Source of the DNA: Sneathiella sp.
GTDB taxonomy: Bacteria; Pseudomonadota; Alphaproteobacteria; Sneathiellales; Sneathiellaceae
DNA: 64,000 nucleotides
Direction of reading: 5' to 3'
Assembly: GCA_002706985.1 (NCBI GenBank)
Contig: PAKP01000037.1
Coordinates: 31,989 to 95,988, forward strand
In this document: positions 17,894 to 28,750 of the stretch, in pieces
Layout: each line of letters begins with the position of its first letter
Position numbering within the stretch: the first letter of the stretch is position 1
The notes under the pieces: generated by a model
Databases searched by the model: none
What the model was told of the DNA's origin: nothing
Seen by the model: the letters and a program-made list of their open reading frames with translations, nothing else
Translations under genes and position numbers: made by a program

Positions 17894-19156
17894 CTAGCTA
17901 AATCTTGCCGCGATCCTGTCAAACGGATCAAGCTTTTTCAGTGGGCCAAGCGCCGCGAGGCTGGGCGTAACCCCAAAAAACAGCCGCCCCGCGAGATTTT
18001 TCGCATCCTCAACCGTTACAGCATCAACTTTTTCAATGATTTCCGCGGCAGGCAGGACACGCCCATAAATGAGAACCTGCCGTGCGTGCACTTCAGAGCG
18101 CGACGCCGGGCCTTCCATCCCCATCAGAAGAGACGCCTTCAACTGCGCCTTTGCCCGTTCCACTTCCGCCACCTCAATGTCTTCGCTGGCACGAAACAGC
18201 TCATCACTCAGTACATGGCTCAACTCGCCAATGTGATCCTCCCCCGTACCCGCATAAACGGAAAAGGTCCCCGTATCGGCAAATGACGAGGAAAAGCTGA
18301 AAACCGAATAGCACAGGCCGCGGCGCTCCCGAATCTCCTGAAACAGGCGCGACGACATACCTCCGCCCAGCAGGCCGGACAAAATCTGTGCTGTATAGAA
18401 ATCATCGTCCGAATAGGAAAGCCCTGGAACCGACAGGGCGTAATGAACTTGCTCCAGATCCCGCTCTTCCCGATACTCGCCGCCCTGATAGACAGCCGGC
18501 TCCATCTGGGTTTCACCTTCCGTCGCCAACTCATCAAAGGCCCTCTCCGCCAGCTGCACCAGAGCATCATGATCGACCGCCCCGGACGCGCTTAAAACCA
18601 TTTTCGGTGCCAAATAATGGCTCTTCATGTAATCGGCGATCATGGGACGATCAAATCCACGCACCTGTGCGACAGTCCCCAGAATGGAGCGGCCTATTGG
18701 CTGATTAGGATAGGACGTTTCCTGCAAATGATCGAAAATAACATCATCGGGGGTATCGTGCGTCTGCCCGATTTCCTGAACGATCACTTCTTTTTCTCGC
18801 GCAATCTCGGTTTGATCAAAGCTGGAGTGCTGCAGAATATCACCGAGAATGTCCACGGCGAGCGGCACATCATCCTTCAATACTCTTGCAAAATACGCAG
18901 TCTGATCACGGCTGGTATAGGCGTTGAGATGACCGCCAACAGATTCGATCACCTCCGCAATTTGAAGGGCCGACCGTTTTGACGTTCCTTTAAACGCCAT
19001 ATGCTCAAGCACATGGGAGATACCATTTTCCGCCGCCGTTTCATGGCGCGCGCCGGTATCGACCCACACACCAACTGCCGATGTCTCAAGACCCGGCATC
19101 GGGTCCGTGATGACCCGCAATCCGTTCTTCAGCGTTGTGACTCTCGTGTCCATCAA
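17894..19156 (-). CDS. M16 zinc metallopeptidase, mitochondrial-processing-peptidase-like
   Basis: A 420-residue clamshell peptidase. The inverted zinc motif is H48-V-L-E51-H52 (HxxEH) and the third ligand E128 lies in EKEVIVQEIG. It has no signal peptide, so it is cytoplasmic, and it resembles the beta subunit of mitochondrial processing peptidase, whose ancestors are alphaproteobacterial. The C-terminal half has the glycine-rich LLGGGMSSRLFQEIRERRGLCYS. Its gene is 13 bp downstream of thrC and 20 bp upstream of the acetyltransferase, forming one operon. Confidence 0.94.
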   Translation of the reverse strand: MMDTRVTTLKNGLRVITDPMPGLETSAVGVWVDTGARHETAAENGISHVLEHMAFKGTSKRSALQIAEVIESVGGHLNAYTSRDQTAYFARVLKDDVPLAVDILGDILQHSSFDQTEIAREKEVIVQEIGQTHDTPDDVIFDHLQETSYPNQPIGRSILGTVAQVRGFDRPMIADYMKSHYLAPKMVLSASGAVDHDALVQLAERAFDELATEGETQMEPAVYQGGEYREERDLEQVHYALSVPGLSYSDDDFYTAQILSGLLGGGMSSRLFQEIRERRGLCYSVFSFSSSFADTGTFSVYAGTGEDHIGELSHVLSDELFRASEDIEVAEVERAKAQLKASLLMGMEGPASRSEVHARQVLIYGRVLPAAEIIEKVDAVTVEDAKNLAGRLFFGVTPSLAALGPLKKLDPFDRIAARFS

Positions 19157-19169
19157 TGTTCTTTCGTCC

Positions 19170-20576
19170 TCAAGCCTCGCTCAGTATGCGGGCATGATCT
19201 TTAATAAATGATTTTACCGTTTCCACGTCGTTTGGCAAACTCACAAGCCTCTCTTCCCGTTCAAACAGATCCGCCATATGTTTGGGGAGAGCAGGTCGTT
19301 CGCCTGTTGCTTTTTCCACCGCATCAGGAAATTTAGCAGGATGTGCTGTGGATAGGGTAACCAGCGGCGTTTTCCCGTTTTTACGGCATTTTTTTCCGAC
19401 AAAAAGACCAACCGCTGTGTGCGGGTCAACCAGTTTCGCGCTATGCGCCAGGGTTCCGCGAATGGTCACAGAAGTGTCTTCTTCATCACATCGTCCGGCC
19501 GCGAAAATGCTCTCGTTCAGTCGGGACATATTGACCGAAAAACCTCCGTCCTGGTCCAGCTTCTCCATCAGCTCAGCAACCTCGTCCCCATCCCGCCCAT
19601 AGAGATCGGCAAGGAAACGCTCAAAATTACTCGAGACCTGAATGTCCATACTAGGGCTGATGGTCGGATCAACCCCTGATTTCCGATATTCGCCGCTGTT
19701 GAAAAACCGCGAGAGGATATCGTTGCGATTGGTCGCCACGATGAGCTGTTCGATCGGCAATCCCATCTTGCTTGCCGCATATCCGGCATAAACATCACCG
19801 AAATTCCCGCTCGGAACGGAAAAGGAGATCGGGCGTTCTGGAGCGCCAAGGCTGACGCCCACAGTGAAATAATAAACAATCTGCGCCATCACACGCGCCC
19901 AGTTTATTGAGTTGACCGCCGAAACCGCAAGAGTATCGCGGAAGTCATGGTCATTAAACATCGCCTTGACCATGGCCTGACAATCGTCAAAATCGCCTTC
20001 AACCGCGATATTATGAACATTTGCATCGGTCACCGTGGTCATTTGACGTCGCTGCACCTCTGATACCCTGCCATTCGGATGCAGGATAAAGATATCAACG
20101 GCCTCACGACCGCGGCAAGCCTCGATCGCGGCGGAACCTGTATCACCGGATGTTGCCCCGACAATCGTTACCCGTTTACCCACGCGCGCAAGCAGGTGAT
20201 CATAGAGCAATCCGAGGAGCTGCAGAGCCACGTCCTTGAATGCCAGAGTTGGGCCATGATACAGCTCCATCAGGAATTCATTACTGCCGATCTGACTAAC
20301 CGGTACGACCGCATCATGGGAAAAGCTGGAATAGGCTTTTTTTGTCATGGCCCGGAAGTCTTCCGGGGCAACGCTGTCTCCCAGAAATGGCTGCAACAGG
20401 AAAGCCGCAGCCTCCGCATAGGACATGCCGGCGAGGCTCCTGATATCATCTCGGGAAAACTGCGGCCAGCTCTCCGGCAGATAGAGGCCGCCGTCCCGCG
20501 CGAGGCCGGTCAGGACTACTTCTTCAAAATTCAAAACAGGCGCTTTTCCACGCGTGCTGATATAGCGCAACCTCAT
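19170..20576 (-). CDS. thrC: Threonine synthase
   Basis: PLP enzyme converting O-phosphohomoserine to threonine. The 468-residue length and N-terminal MRLRYISTRG are those of the long, E. coli-like class. The PLP lysine is K114 in YHGPTLAFKDVALQ. The phosphate-binding SGDTGSAA segment (about 145-152) is present. It is first in the thrC-M16-GNAT operon, with 74 bp of upstream sequence for a promoter. Confidence 0.96.
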   Translation of the reverse strand: MRLRYISTRGKAPVLNFEEVVLTGLARDGGLYLPESWPQFSRDDIRSLAGMSYAEAAAFLLQPFLGDSVAPEDFRAMTKKAYSSFSHDAVVPVSQIGSNEFLMELYHGPTLAFKDVALQLLGLLYDHLLARVGKRVTIVGATSGDTGSAAIEACRGREAVDIFILHPNGRVSEVQRRQMTTVTDANVHNIAVEGDFDDCQAMVKAMFNDHDFRDTLAVSAVNSINWARVMAQIVYYFTVGVSLGAPERPISFSVPSGNFGDVYAGYAASKMGLPIEQLIVATNRNDILSRFFNSGEYRKSGVDPTISPSMDIQVSSNFERFLADLYGRDGDEVAELMEKLDQDGGFSVNMSRLNESIFAAGRCDEEDTSVTIRGTLAHSAKLVDPHTAVGLFVGKKCRKNGKTPLVTLSTAHPAKFPDAVEKATGERPALPKHMADLFEREERLVSLPNDVETVKSFIKDHARILSEA

Positions 20577-20650
20577 TCTCCCATATATGGATCAAATGGC
20601 GGGAGAGAGTAACCATATGCGTTGCTTTCGCGCAAGTCCGGATGTCTCCC

Positions 20651-22153
20651 CTACGGTAAGTAACGTTCCTTAAGGTGGGCCTTGAAGGCGTCCACGGTCA
20701 GGGCAACCCCCGTCGCCGATTGCAAAATGCTGTCCGTAGATTGAGAACTGCCAAGTTCATGGATATTCCGCCGCAGCCAGCCGAGTAACTCGTTAAAACT
20801 TCCGGCTCTGATCTTCGATGAGAAATCGGGAATATCCGACTTTGCTGCCCGATAAATCTGCGCAGCTGCCATGGCGCCCAATGTATAGGTCGGAAAATAG
20901 CCAAGTGCTCCACTCGGCCAATGGATATCCTGAAGACAGCCAACCCGGTCATTTGGCGGCGTTATACCCAGCATTTTCCGCATGCCACTGCTCCAGGCCG
21001 CCGGTAAATCCGCCACCTCCAAATCACCCGATAAAAGTGCTTTCTCGAGTGAATAGCGCAAGATGACATGTAACGGATAAGTCACCTCATCCGCATCCAC
21101 CCGGATAAATCCCGGCTCGACTGCCAGATATAGCCGCTCCAGATTTTCCTGCTCCCAGGCGGCACCGCTGCCATTAAACGCTGCCTTGATCCGTGGCAAG
21201 GCAAACGCGAGGAAATCAGGACCCCGGGAAAGCTGCATTTCAATCAGAAGAGACTGGCTTTCATGCAATGCCATTCCGCGCGCCGTGCCGACTGGCTGGG
21301 ATCGCCATTTTTCAGGCAGTCCCTGCTCATACAGCGCATGCCCGGTTTCATGGAGTGTCCCCATCAGGCTTTGAGTGAAATCATCTTCCTCGTAACGGGT
21401 TGTCAGCCGAACATCATCCGGGATACCGCCGGTGAACGGATGGTGACTAATATCAAGCCGGCCATGATTAAAATCAAAACCGAGCGCCGTCATAAGTTCC
21501 TGCCCGAGCTGCTTCTGAATACTCTCGGCAAACGGGCCTTCCGGTTTGATGACAGCGGGCGCACTTTTCTGCCGCTCCAGTACAGCCCCCAGGAAATCGG
21601 GCAAAAAACCCTCCAGATCCGCGAACAATGGATCGATCACGGAAGCAGAACATCCGGGCTCATACTCGTCCAGAAGGGCATCATAGGGCGAAAGAGAAAA
21701 AGCAGCTGATTTTGCCTCCGCGATGTGTTGCGTGAGGCGGACCACTTCTGTCAACGAGGGGACAAGGCTGGCAAAGTCATTGTTCCGCCGCGCATCACGC
21801 CAAAGCATCTCACAGTGCGATGTTGCGTGGGAATGTGCCTCAACAAGGTCCGGATCGACCGCCGTCGCATGCCGCCAGCGGTTCCGCATTTCCGTCAAAT
21901 TAGCGTTCTGCCAGACATCGAGCGAATGGCTCCCTGCTTCTGCCTCGTCAAGCAGTTCTCCGATATTTTTCTGAACGAGTATGTCGTGGGATATCAGGCT
22001 TAAAGCCGCCAGCTGTTCTGCGCGGGCCTTACTCCCGCCCGCAGGCATTATCGTCGCGCTGTCCCAATGCAGCATTGCCGTCGCACCGGAGATGGCGGAG
22101 AGGCGCGCAAAGGTTTTTTCCAAACGGGAGTAGGCGGTTGACGTCTCAGGCAT
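20651..22153 (-). CDS. M32 family metallocarboxypeptidase (Taq type)
   Basis: Broad-specificity cytoplasmic carboxypeptidase of about 500 residues. The zinc motif is HETGH (HExxH) at about 268-272, preceded by the family DVRLTTRYEEDDF and followed by HESQSLLIEMQL. The IRADEVTYPLHVILR-type segment is also present. I chose ATG 22153 (MPETSTAYSRLEKTF), whose first codons overlap the SURF1 stop by eight bases. The frame stays open for 18 more codons upstream inside SURF1. Last gene in the cytochrome oxidase cluster and perhaps unrelated to it functionally. Confidence 0.93.
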   Translation of the reverse strand: MPETSTAYSRLEKTFARLSAISGATAMLHWDSATIMPAGGSKARAEQLAALSLISHDILVQKNIGELLDEAEAGSHSLDVWQNANLTEMRNRWRHATAVDPDLVEAHSHATSHCEMLWRDARRNNDFASLVPSLTEVVRLTQHIAEAKSAAFSLSPYDALLDEYEPGCSASVIDPLFADLEGFLPDFLGAVLERQKSAPAVIKPEGPFAESIQKQLGQELMTALGFDFNHGRLDISHHPFTGGIPDDVRLTTRYEEDDFTQSLMGTLHETGHALYEQGLPEKWRSQPVGTARGMALHESQSLLIEMQLSRGPDFLAFALPRIKAAFNGSGAAWEQENLERLYLAVEPGFIRVDADEVTYPLHVILRYSLEKALLSGDLEVADLPAAWSSGMRKMLGITPPNDRVGCLQDIHWPSGALGYFPTYTLGAMAAAQIYRAAKSDIPDFSSKIRAGSFNELLGWLRRNIHELGSSQSTDSILQSATGVALTVDAFKAHLKERYLP

Positions 22154-22871
22154 CAGGGTTTTGCTTGGCCTGACCCCGTTTGAGGCCATACACAACATAA
22201 ATAACAATCATCGCCACGGCCAGCCCGAGCCAGGTAAACGCATATTGGATATGATTATTCGGAAGAGAAATGCGGGTTTGCCCTCCAATCGGTAATCCGC
22301 CGGGAACCTCATTTGCATCCAGTTCGACAAATACCGGGGCAGTTTCTATCCCGAGATGGTCTGCCATGGCGGATAGCTCACCATAGAGCCAGACATTGTC
22401 CTCCGCATTGCTCTCGGGAAGAAATGACCATGATTTCTCCCATGGCTTTCGGGCAATGCCTGTGACCGTTATCTCTCCCTCAATCAATCCCTTGGCACGA
22501 GTTTCCGGAGCTTTCTTTGATTCCGGCACCCAGCCCCGATTTACGAGGACGATATCCCCTTCAGCGCTCCGTTTGAATGGCGTGATGATATGGAACCCGG
22601 CACGACCGGCTTCCGCATGCGCAAACAGATGAATTTCATGACTATGATCAAATTCCCCGGTCAGGCTGACCCTGCGGTAGTGCCATAGTTCAGGATCAAT
22701 ATCGCCAGGGGGCAGAGTTTCCGGCGCGGCCGAGAGCTGAGTTTCGATCGTATCAAGGAGATCGATTTTCCAGCTGTAACGGTTGATCTGCCACACTGTC
22801 AGCGCGAGCAGGATCAGCACACAGGGAATTGTGATTAATGTCGGTAAAAGTCCGGGTGAAAAATTTTTCAT
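22146..22871 (-). CDS. surf1: SURF1 family cytochrome oxidase assembly protein
   Basis: Inner-membrane factor that helps insert haem a into subunit I of cytochrome c oxidase. The 241 residues have the two-helix layout of the family, with an N-terminal helix near 8-30 and a C-terminal one near 210-232. Between them is a periplasmic domain with EIHLFAHAEAGRAGFHIITPF and LVNRGWVP. It is three bases after the DUF983 gene and belongs to the cox cluster. Confidence 0.93.
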   Translation of the reverse strand: MKNFSPGLLPTLITIPCVLILLALTVWQINRYSWKIDLLDTIETQLSAAPETLPPGDIDPELWHYRRVSLTGEFDHSHEIHLFAHAEAGRAGFHIITPFKRSAEGDIVLVNRGWVPESKKAPETRAKGLIEGEITVTGIARKPWEKSWSFLPESNAEDNVWLYGELSAMADHLGIETAPVFVELDANEVPGGLPIGGQTRISLPNNHIQYAFTWLGLAVAMIVIYVVYGLKRGQAKQNPDA

Positions 22872-22874
22872 GAA

Positions 22875-23249
22875 TTAATAACGCTCAATCTCGGAGCTGG
22901 CCTTATGCTTGAATTGCAAAGCAATCAAATACGCCTTGAAGGGCCTTAAAAGCCCAAGACTTAATATCAGAATCATCGGTAGCCAGATTGTCAACTGCAC
23001 CCAATAAGGCGGATGGTAAATCAGCTCTGTGGCGACCGCGAGGCCAGCAACGATAAATCCAACTATAAAGATAATAAAAACCGCCGGTCCGTCACCGCTG
23101 TTTACGGCACTGAAATCCTGCCCGCAGTTATCGCAACTTTCCGCAACATCCAGAAAGCCAGAAAAGAGTTTCCCCTTTCCGCATGCCGGGCATTTGCAGG
23201 TAAGCCCGGCGCGGAAAGGGGAAACTGGCATGCCATAGGAATAGGGCAT
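22875..23249 (-). CDS. DUF983 zinc-ribbon membrane protein
   Basis: Small protein of 124 residues with an N-terminal treble-clef-like ribbon (C20, C23, C39 and C42, plus C18) followed by two hydrophobic helices at about 54-77 and 83-105. DUF983 genes are regularly found with alphaproteobacterial aa3 oxidase genes; a biochemical role has not been assigned. It lies nine bases after coxC and three bases before SURF1. Confidence 0.9.
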   Translation of the reverse strand: MPYSYGMPVSPFRAGLTCKCPACGKGKLFSGFLDVAESCDNCGQDFSAVNSGDGPAVFIIFIVGFIVAGLAVATELIYHPPYWVQLTIWLPMILILSLGLLRPFKAYLIALQFKHKASSEIERY

Positions 23250-23258
23250 TTAGTCAGA

Positions 23259-24068
23259 TCAGGTCCACTCCGGTCCTGCACCCCACCAGTAAACGGCGAA
23301 GAAAAGGAACAGCCACACGACATCAACGAAATGCCAATACCATGCGGCAGCCTCCAGACCAAAGTGATGGGTCGGCGTAAAATGCCCTTTTGTCGCCCGA
23401 ATCAGACAGACCAGCAGGAAGACCGTTCCGATAAAGACATGAGCGCCATGAAACCCGGTCGCCATATAGAAAGTCGACGGATAAATACCGTCCGAGAAAC
23501 CAAATGCGGCATGAGAATATTCATATATCTGAACCGCAGTAAAGCAGGCGCCAAGGATAACGGTCAGCAGCAAACCCTGAACCAGCCCCTTGCGGTCATC
23601 ATGCTGAAGCGCGTGATGAGCCCATGTCACAGTTGTTCCGGACAACAATAGGATAACGGTGTTCAACAACGGTATATGCCACGGATTGAAGGTCAGAATG
23701 CCTTCCGGTGGCCATATCCCGCCGCCTACCTCACTCGGAAACAGACCAGCATCAAAATAGGCCCAGAACCAGGCAACAAAAAACATCACTTCCGACGCGA
23801 TGAACATGATCATGCCATATCGAAGGCCAAGCTGCACGACAGGCGTATGATGCCCCTCATGCTCGCCTTCCTTGACAACATCACGCCACCAGACGAATGC
23901 CGAATAACAAAGAGCAATAAACCCGATTACAAAGACCGCATAGCCTTTGTCATGCATCCACATAACAGCACCGATAGCCGTGACAAAGGCCGCAATTGAC
24001 GAAAGTGCCGGCCAAGGCGACGGGTCGACCAAATGATAGTCATGTTGTTTGGCGTGAGAATCTGCCAT
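23259..24068 (-). CDS. coxC: Cytochrome c oxidase subunit III
   Basis: Seven-helix core subunit of the aa3 oxidase that stabilises subunit I and holds lipids. The start [20 protein letters not shown] is normal for the family. I chose ATG 24068 because AGGAG lies eight bases upstream; the frame runs seven codons further without such a site. Recognisable segments are [30 protein letters not shown] and the C-terminal [14 protein letters not shown]. Length is 269 residues. Confidence 0.96.
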   Translation of the reverse strand: MADSHAKQHDYHLVDPSPWPALSSIAAFVTAIGAVMWMHDKGYAVFVIGFIALCYSAFVWWRDVVKEGEHEGHHTPVVQLGLRYGMIMFIASEVMFFVAWFWAYFDAGLFPSEVGGGIWPPEGILTFNPWHIPLLNTVILLLSGTTVTWAHHALQHDDRKGLVQGLLLTVILGACFTAVQIYEYSHAAFGFSDGIYPSTFYMATGFHGAHVFIGTVFLLVCLIRATKGHFTPTHHFGLEAAAWYWHFVDVVWLFLFFAVYWWGAGPEWT

Positions 24069-24132
24069 TCCTAAACTCCTGCAAATCACCCGGAATGACT
24101 CCGGTCCTGAAAATTACAAATTCACTCTTTGG

Positions 24133-24720
24133 TCAATTAACATCAACCGATTTCTTCTCGGCCTTTGCCGAAACTTCCGTCCCGTCATCATCATCGCTGA
24201 CGAAGAAGGTATAGGAAAGCGTTATAACCTTGACTTCCTTTGCGTTCGGATCGTTATCAATCTCGGGATCAACGAAGAATGTAACCGGCATATCAACGCG
24301 CTCACCCGGTTTCAAAACCTGTTCCGTAAAGCAGAAACAATCAATCTTGGTGAAATATTGCCCGACCTTTTGCGGGGTCACATTGAAGGTAGCGGTTCCC
24401 TTGATAGTGCGATCGGTCGGATTATAGGCTTCATAAAAAGCAAGACCGCTCTCACCAACTTTCATGGTGATTTTATGTTCAACCGGTTTGAAGTCCCACG
24501 GCATTTCCCGGCTGGTATTCGCATCAAACTCAATCGTCATTTCACGGTCAAGGATCACATCCGGTGCAATCTCTGCCTGCTGCGTGGTGCCGCCATAGCC
24601 CGTCACACGGCAGAAAAGATCATATAATGGGACCGATGCATATGACAGACCGACCATCCCGATCACGACGGATACCAGAATAGCCGCAAGACGCACCGAT
24701 TTATTGCTCTGCTTCTTCAT
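24133..24720 (-). CDS. ctaG: Cytochrome c oxidase assembly protein CtaG/Cox11
   Basis: Copper chaperone that delivers Cu to the CuB centre of subunit I. The 195 residues have one N-terminal membrane helix (about 10-30) and a periplasmic immunoglobulin-like domain. The copper-binding pair is in CFCF at 128-131, and a further conserved cysteine C37 follows the helix (YDLFCRVTGYGG). The start overlaps the stop of the small upstream gene by one base. Confidence 0.96.
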   Translation of the reverse strand: MKKQSNKSVRLAAILVSVVIGMVGLSYASVPLYDLFCRVTGYGGTTQQAEIAPDVILDREMTIEFDANTSREMPWDFKPVEHKITMKVGESGLAFYEAYNPTDRTIKGTATFNVTPQKVGQYFTKIDCFCFTEQVLKPGERVDMPVTFFVDPEIDNDPNAKEVKVITLSYTFFVSDDDDGTEVSAKAEKKSVDVN

Positions 24721-24851
24721 CAGGCTCCCGCTCCGCCGGACATTTTCACGACAGTAATCAGGTAAAACAGAATCACAAGGGCGACGAGCACTCCTCCGAC
24801 TACCAGGTTGCGGGTTCGCTGACGTTTTTGATGTTCATCATTACGCGTCAT
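24720..24851 (-). CDS. Small single-helix protein between ctaB and ctaG (CoxF-like)
   Basis: A 43-residue protein that begins with the charged MTRNDEHQKRQRTRN and continues with one hydrophobic helix (about 16-37) ending in VVKMSGGAGA. It starts one base after the ctaB stop and its TGA overlaps the ctaG ATG by one base, so it is embedded in the operon with no spare sequence. Short one-helix proteins are found in this position in other alphaproteobacterial cox operons, sometimes called CoxF. Its role is unproven. Confidence 0.8.
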   Translation of the reverse strand: MTRNDEHQKRQRTRNLVVGGVLVALVILFYLITVVKMSGGAGA

Positions 24852-24852
24852 A

Positions 24853-25773
24853 TCAAATCACCGTCAGGACGAGATTTTCGCCAAGTAATGTGGCAAAAAT
24901 CAAGAAAAGATAGAGCAAGGAAAAGGCGAATAGCTGCTTCGCACTCTCCTCATCCTTCTTGCGCCATACCTTAAGCGCCATCACCAGAAACAGTCCGCTC
25001 AGGAGTGCTGCGGCGGCGCCATAGAAGACGCCGGCATATCCAAGGACATATGGCATCACAGCAATTGGAAAAAGGAGAGCACTATACAGCACAATCTGGC
25101 GCCGCGTGACGTCGCGACCGGCAACGACTGGCAGCATCGGCACACCCGCTTTTGCATAGTCAATGTCACGCCAGAGAGACAACGCCCAGAAATGCGGCGG
25201 CGTCCACATAAAAATAATCGCGAATAGAACAAGCGATTCCGCACTCACATCGCCAGTAACAGCCGCCCAGCCAATCATCGGAGGAAAAGCGCCTGCCGCA
25301 CCGCCGATAACAATATTCTGCGGCGTCCGCCGTTTCAGCCACATGGTATATATGAAAACATAAAAGGCGATCGTAAGTGCCAGCAAAGCCGCCGCCACGT
25401 AATTCACAGCGAGCCCCATCAGCACGACAGAGGCGACAGAAAGAACGGTACCGAAGGCAAGGGCCTCATTCGCACTGACCCGTCCGGCTGGGATCGGCCG
25501 TTCCTGCGTCCGCTCCATCACGGCATCAATATCCGCGTCGAACCACATGTTGATCGCCCCTGACGCACCGGCGCCAATGGCAATACACAGAAGGGCCGTA
25601 ATGGCGAGGACCGGGTGCAGAGTTCCAGGTGCAACAACAAGCCCGACCACTCCCGTAAACACAACAAGCGACATCACGCGCGGTTTCAACAGCGCGAAAT
25701 AATCACTGACCCGCGTCAAATCAGTATTGACGCGGGTCTCGATTGCTTCTTTTCCAAGGCTTGTGTCAGACAA
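24853..25773 (-). CDS. ctaB: Protohaem IX farnesyltransferase
   Basis: UbiA-superfamily membrane prenyltransferase that makes haem O, the precursor of haem A, for the oxidase encoded alongside. The 306 residues show the aspartate-rich motif [19 protein letters not shown] near 83-101 and a second one near 196-211 with [15 protein letters not shown]. About nine hydrophobic helices are visible. It lies 18 bp after coxA. Confidence 0.95.
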   Translation of the reverse strand: MSDTSLGKEAIETRVNTDLTRVSDYFALLKPRVMSLVVFTGVVGLVVAPGTLHPVLAITALLCIAIGAGASGAINMWFDADIDAVMERTQERPIPAGRVSANEALAFGTVLSVASVVLMGLAVNYVAAALLALTIAFYVFIYTMWLKRRTPQNIVIGGAAGAFPPMIGWAAVTGDVSAESLVLFAIIFMWTPPHFWALSLWRDIDYAKAGVPMLPVVAGRDVTRRQIVLYSALLFPIAVMPYVLGYAGVFYGAAAALLSGLFLVMALKVWRKKDEESAKQLFAFSLLYLFLIFATLLGENLVLTVI

Positions 25774-25791
25774 GGATGTCTCCTCTGGCCT

Positions 25792-27420
<1,629 letters not shown>

Positions 27421-28278
27421 TTATTCTGCGTTTGCAGGGGTGACCTGCGCAAATTTTATTGCCGGCGTTTCGCCACTTGCGAATTCTTGTTTGGCCTCAA
27501 CAAGCCACTTGTCGTAGTCTTCTTTACTGACTGCCCGGATCATGATCGGCATAAAGCCATGGCGGGCGCCGCAAAGCTCGGAACACTGACCGTAATACAT
27601 ACCTTCTTTGTCGATCCGCATCCAAGTTTCATTCAGACGGCCCGGCACAGCATCCATTTTTACACCGAGCGACGGCATCGCCCAAGAATGAAGAACGTCT
27701 TCAGCCGTCACCAAAACGCGGATATTCGTGTCAATTGGTAGGACGATAGCATTATCTGTCGTTAGCAACCGCGGCTGTCCGGGCTTCAACTCATCCTCTT
27801 CAAGCATAATAGCTTCAAAGGCCAAGCCTTCTTCGTCCATGTACTCATAGCCCCAGTACCACTGATACCCGATTGCCTTGAGCGTCATATCCGGCGTTTC
27901 AATCCGATCGCCGTAATAGAGCAGTTTCAAGGAGGGGATCATGATGACAATCAGGATCATGACCGGGACAACCGTCCAGATAATTTCAATAAATGTATTA
28001 TGGGACGTTTTGGATGGAGTCGGATTGGCCCGCTTGTTGAAGCGAATAATCACATAGATCAGCAAGAGCAGAACGAAAAGCGAGATGGCACTAATAATCC
28101 AGAGCAACAAGTCATGGAAGGAGTGCTGTTCAATCGCGACCGGCGAAAACGCCTCCTGAAATGTCGTCTGCCATGGCGCGGGCTGTCCTTGCTCCGCCGC
28201 GGCAACTCCCATCGTCAAAAAACTGCCCGCAGCTGCGGCCATAAATGCGACAAGATTCTTAAACCTACCCATCATCAA
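27421..28278 (-). CDS. coxB: Cytochrome c oxidase subunit II
   Basis: Carries the binuclear CuA centre that accepts electrons from cytochrome c. The 285 residues begin with a signal-like segment, then two helices (about 55-80 and 98-120) and a cupredoxin domain. CuA ligands are H197, C232, E234, C236, H240 and M243, in the motif CSELCGARHGFM. First gene of the oxidase cluster. The start could be any of the three leading ATG codons, which are adjacent. Confidence 0.97.
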   Translation of the reverse strand: MMMGRFKNLVAFMAAAAGSFLTMGVAAAEQGQPAPWQTTFQEAFSPVAIEQHSFHDLLLWIISAISLFVLLLLIYVIIRFNKRANPTPSKTSHNTFIEIIWTVVPVMILIVIMIPSLKLLYYGDRIETPDMTLKAIGYQWYWGYEYMDEEGLAFEAIMLEEDELKPGQPRLLTTDNAIVLPIDTNIRVLVTAEDVLHSWAMPSLGVKMDAVPGRLNETWMRIDKEGMYYGQCSELCGARHGFMPIMIRAVSKEDYDKWLVEAKQEFASGETPAIKFAQVTPANAE

Positions 28279-28750
28279 TTCCCGTCTGTGATCACGTGAC
28301 TATTTAACTCGACCAGCTGTATGAGCCAGTATACGCCTACCCGGTCAAATTTTGGACAGTTTTTTGACTTATACTCACCTGATTGTAGCAAATCAAAATG
28401 CTTTCCGCCCAATTGCGCCGGAAACTACACCACGGATACGGCAGATAACAAGCCTAAGACTGCATATTATCAGCATTTTGAGCGAAATATTTTTACGCTA
28501 TTATGCGCCAATATCCAAATAAATGATTTTATTTCAATATGTTATGATCATAAATCCGAAATCTGGCGTGATTTGAGGCAACAATCTTTTTGAGGGGAAA
28601 TTGTGACAATTTGTCACACCAATTTGCAGCATGAAGATTAAAGCGGATTAGAATCTTTCAAATCACTTTTTGCCCTCCCTCGACATTCGCGATCAAAAGA
28701 CACATATTCATGTGAATGAAACCAGCAAAAGTACCGACCGGAGCGCCTTT
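28279..28750. other. AT-rich intergenic region between coxB and tldD
   Basis: About 470 bp separate the divergent cox cluster and tldD, and the base composition is clearly more AT-rich than that of the neighbours. It holds a perfect 17-bp inverted repeat (28602-28618). I could not assign a convincing promoter for either operon. A 90-codon frame at 28321-28593 has no ribosome site and no protein-like pattern. Confidence 0.6.
28602..28618. promoter_or_regulatory. Perfect inverted repeat, possible operator
   Basis: TGTGACAA and TTGTCACA form 8-bp arms around a single T. It resembles a CRP-type half-site pair (TGTGA/TCACA), but the arms are seven bases apart instead of six, so it is probably a site for another dimeric regulator. 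It lies about 130-150 bp before the tldD start. Confidence 0.45.

Noticed and set aside
28321..28593. A 90-codon frame between coxB and tldD
   Set aside because: No ribosome site, no family resemblance and AT-driven composition; it probably arises by chance in non-coding DNA.
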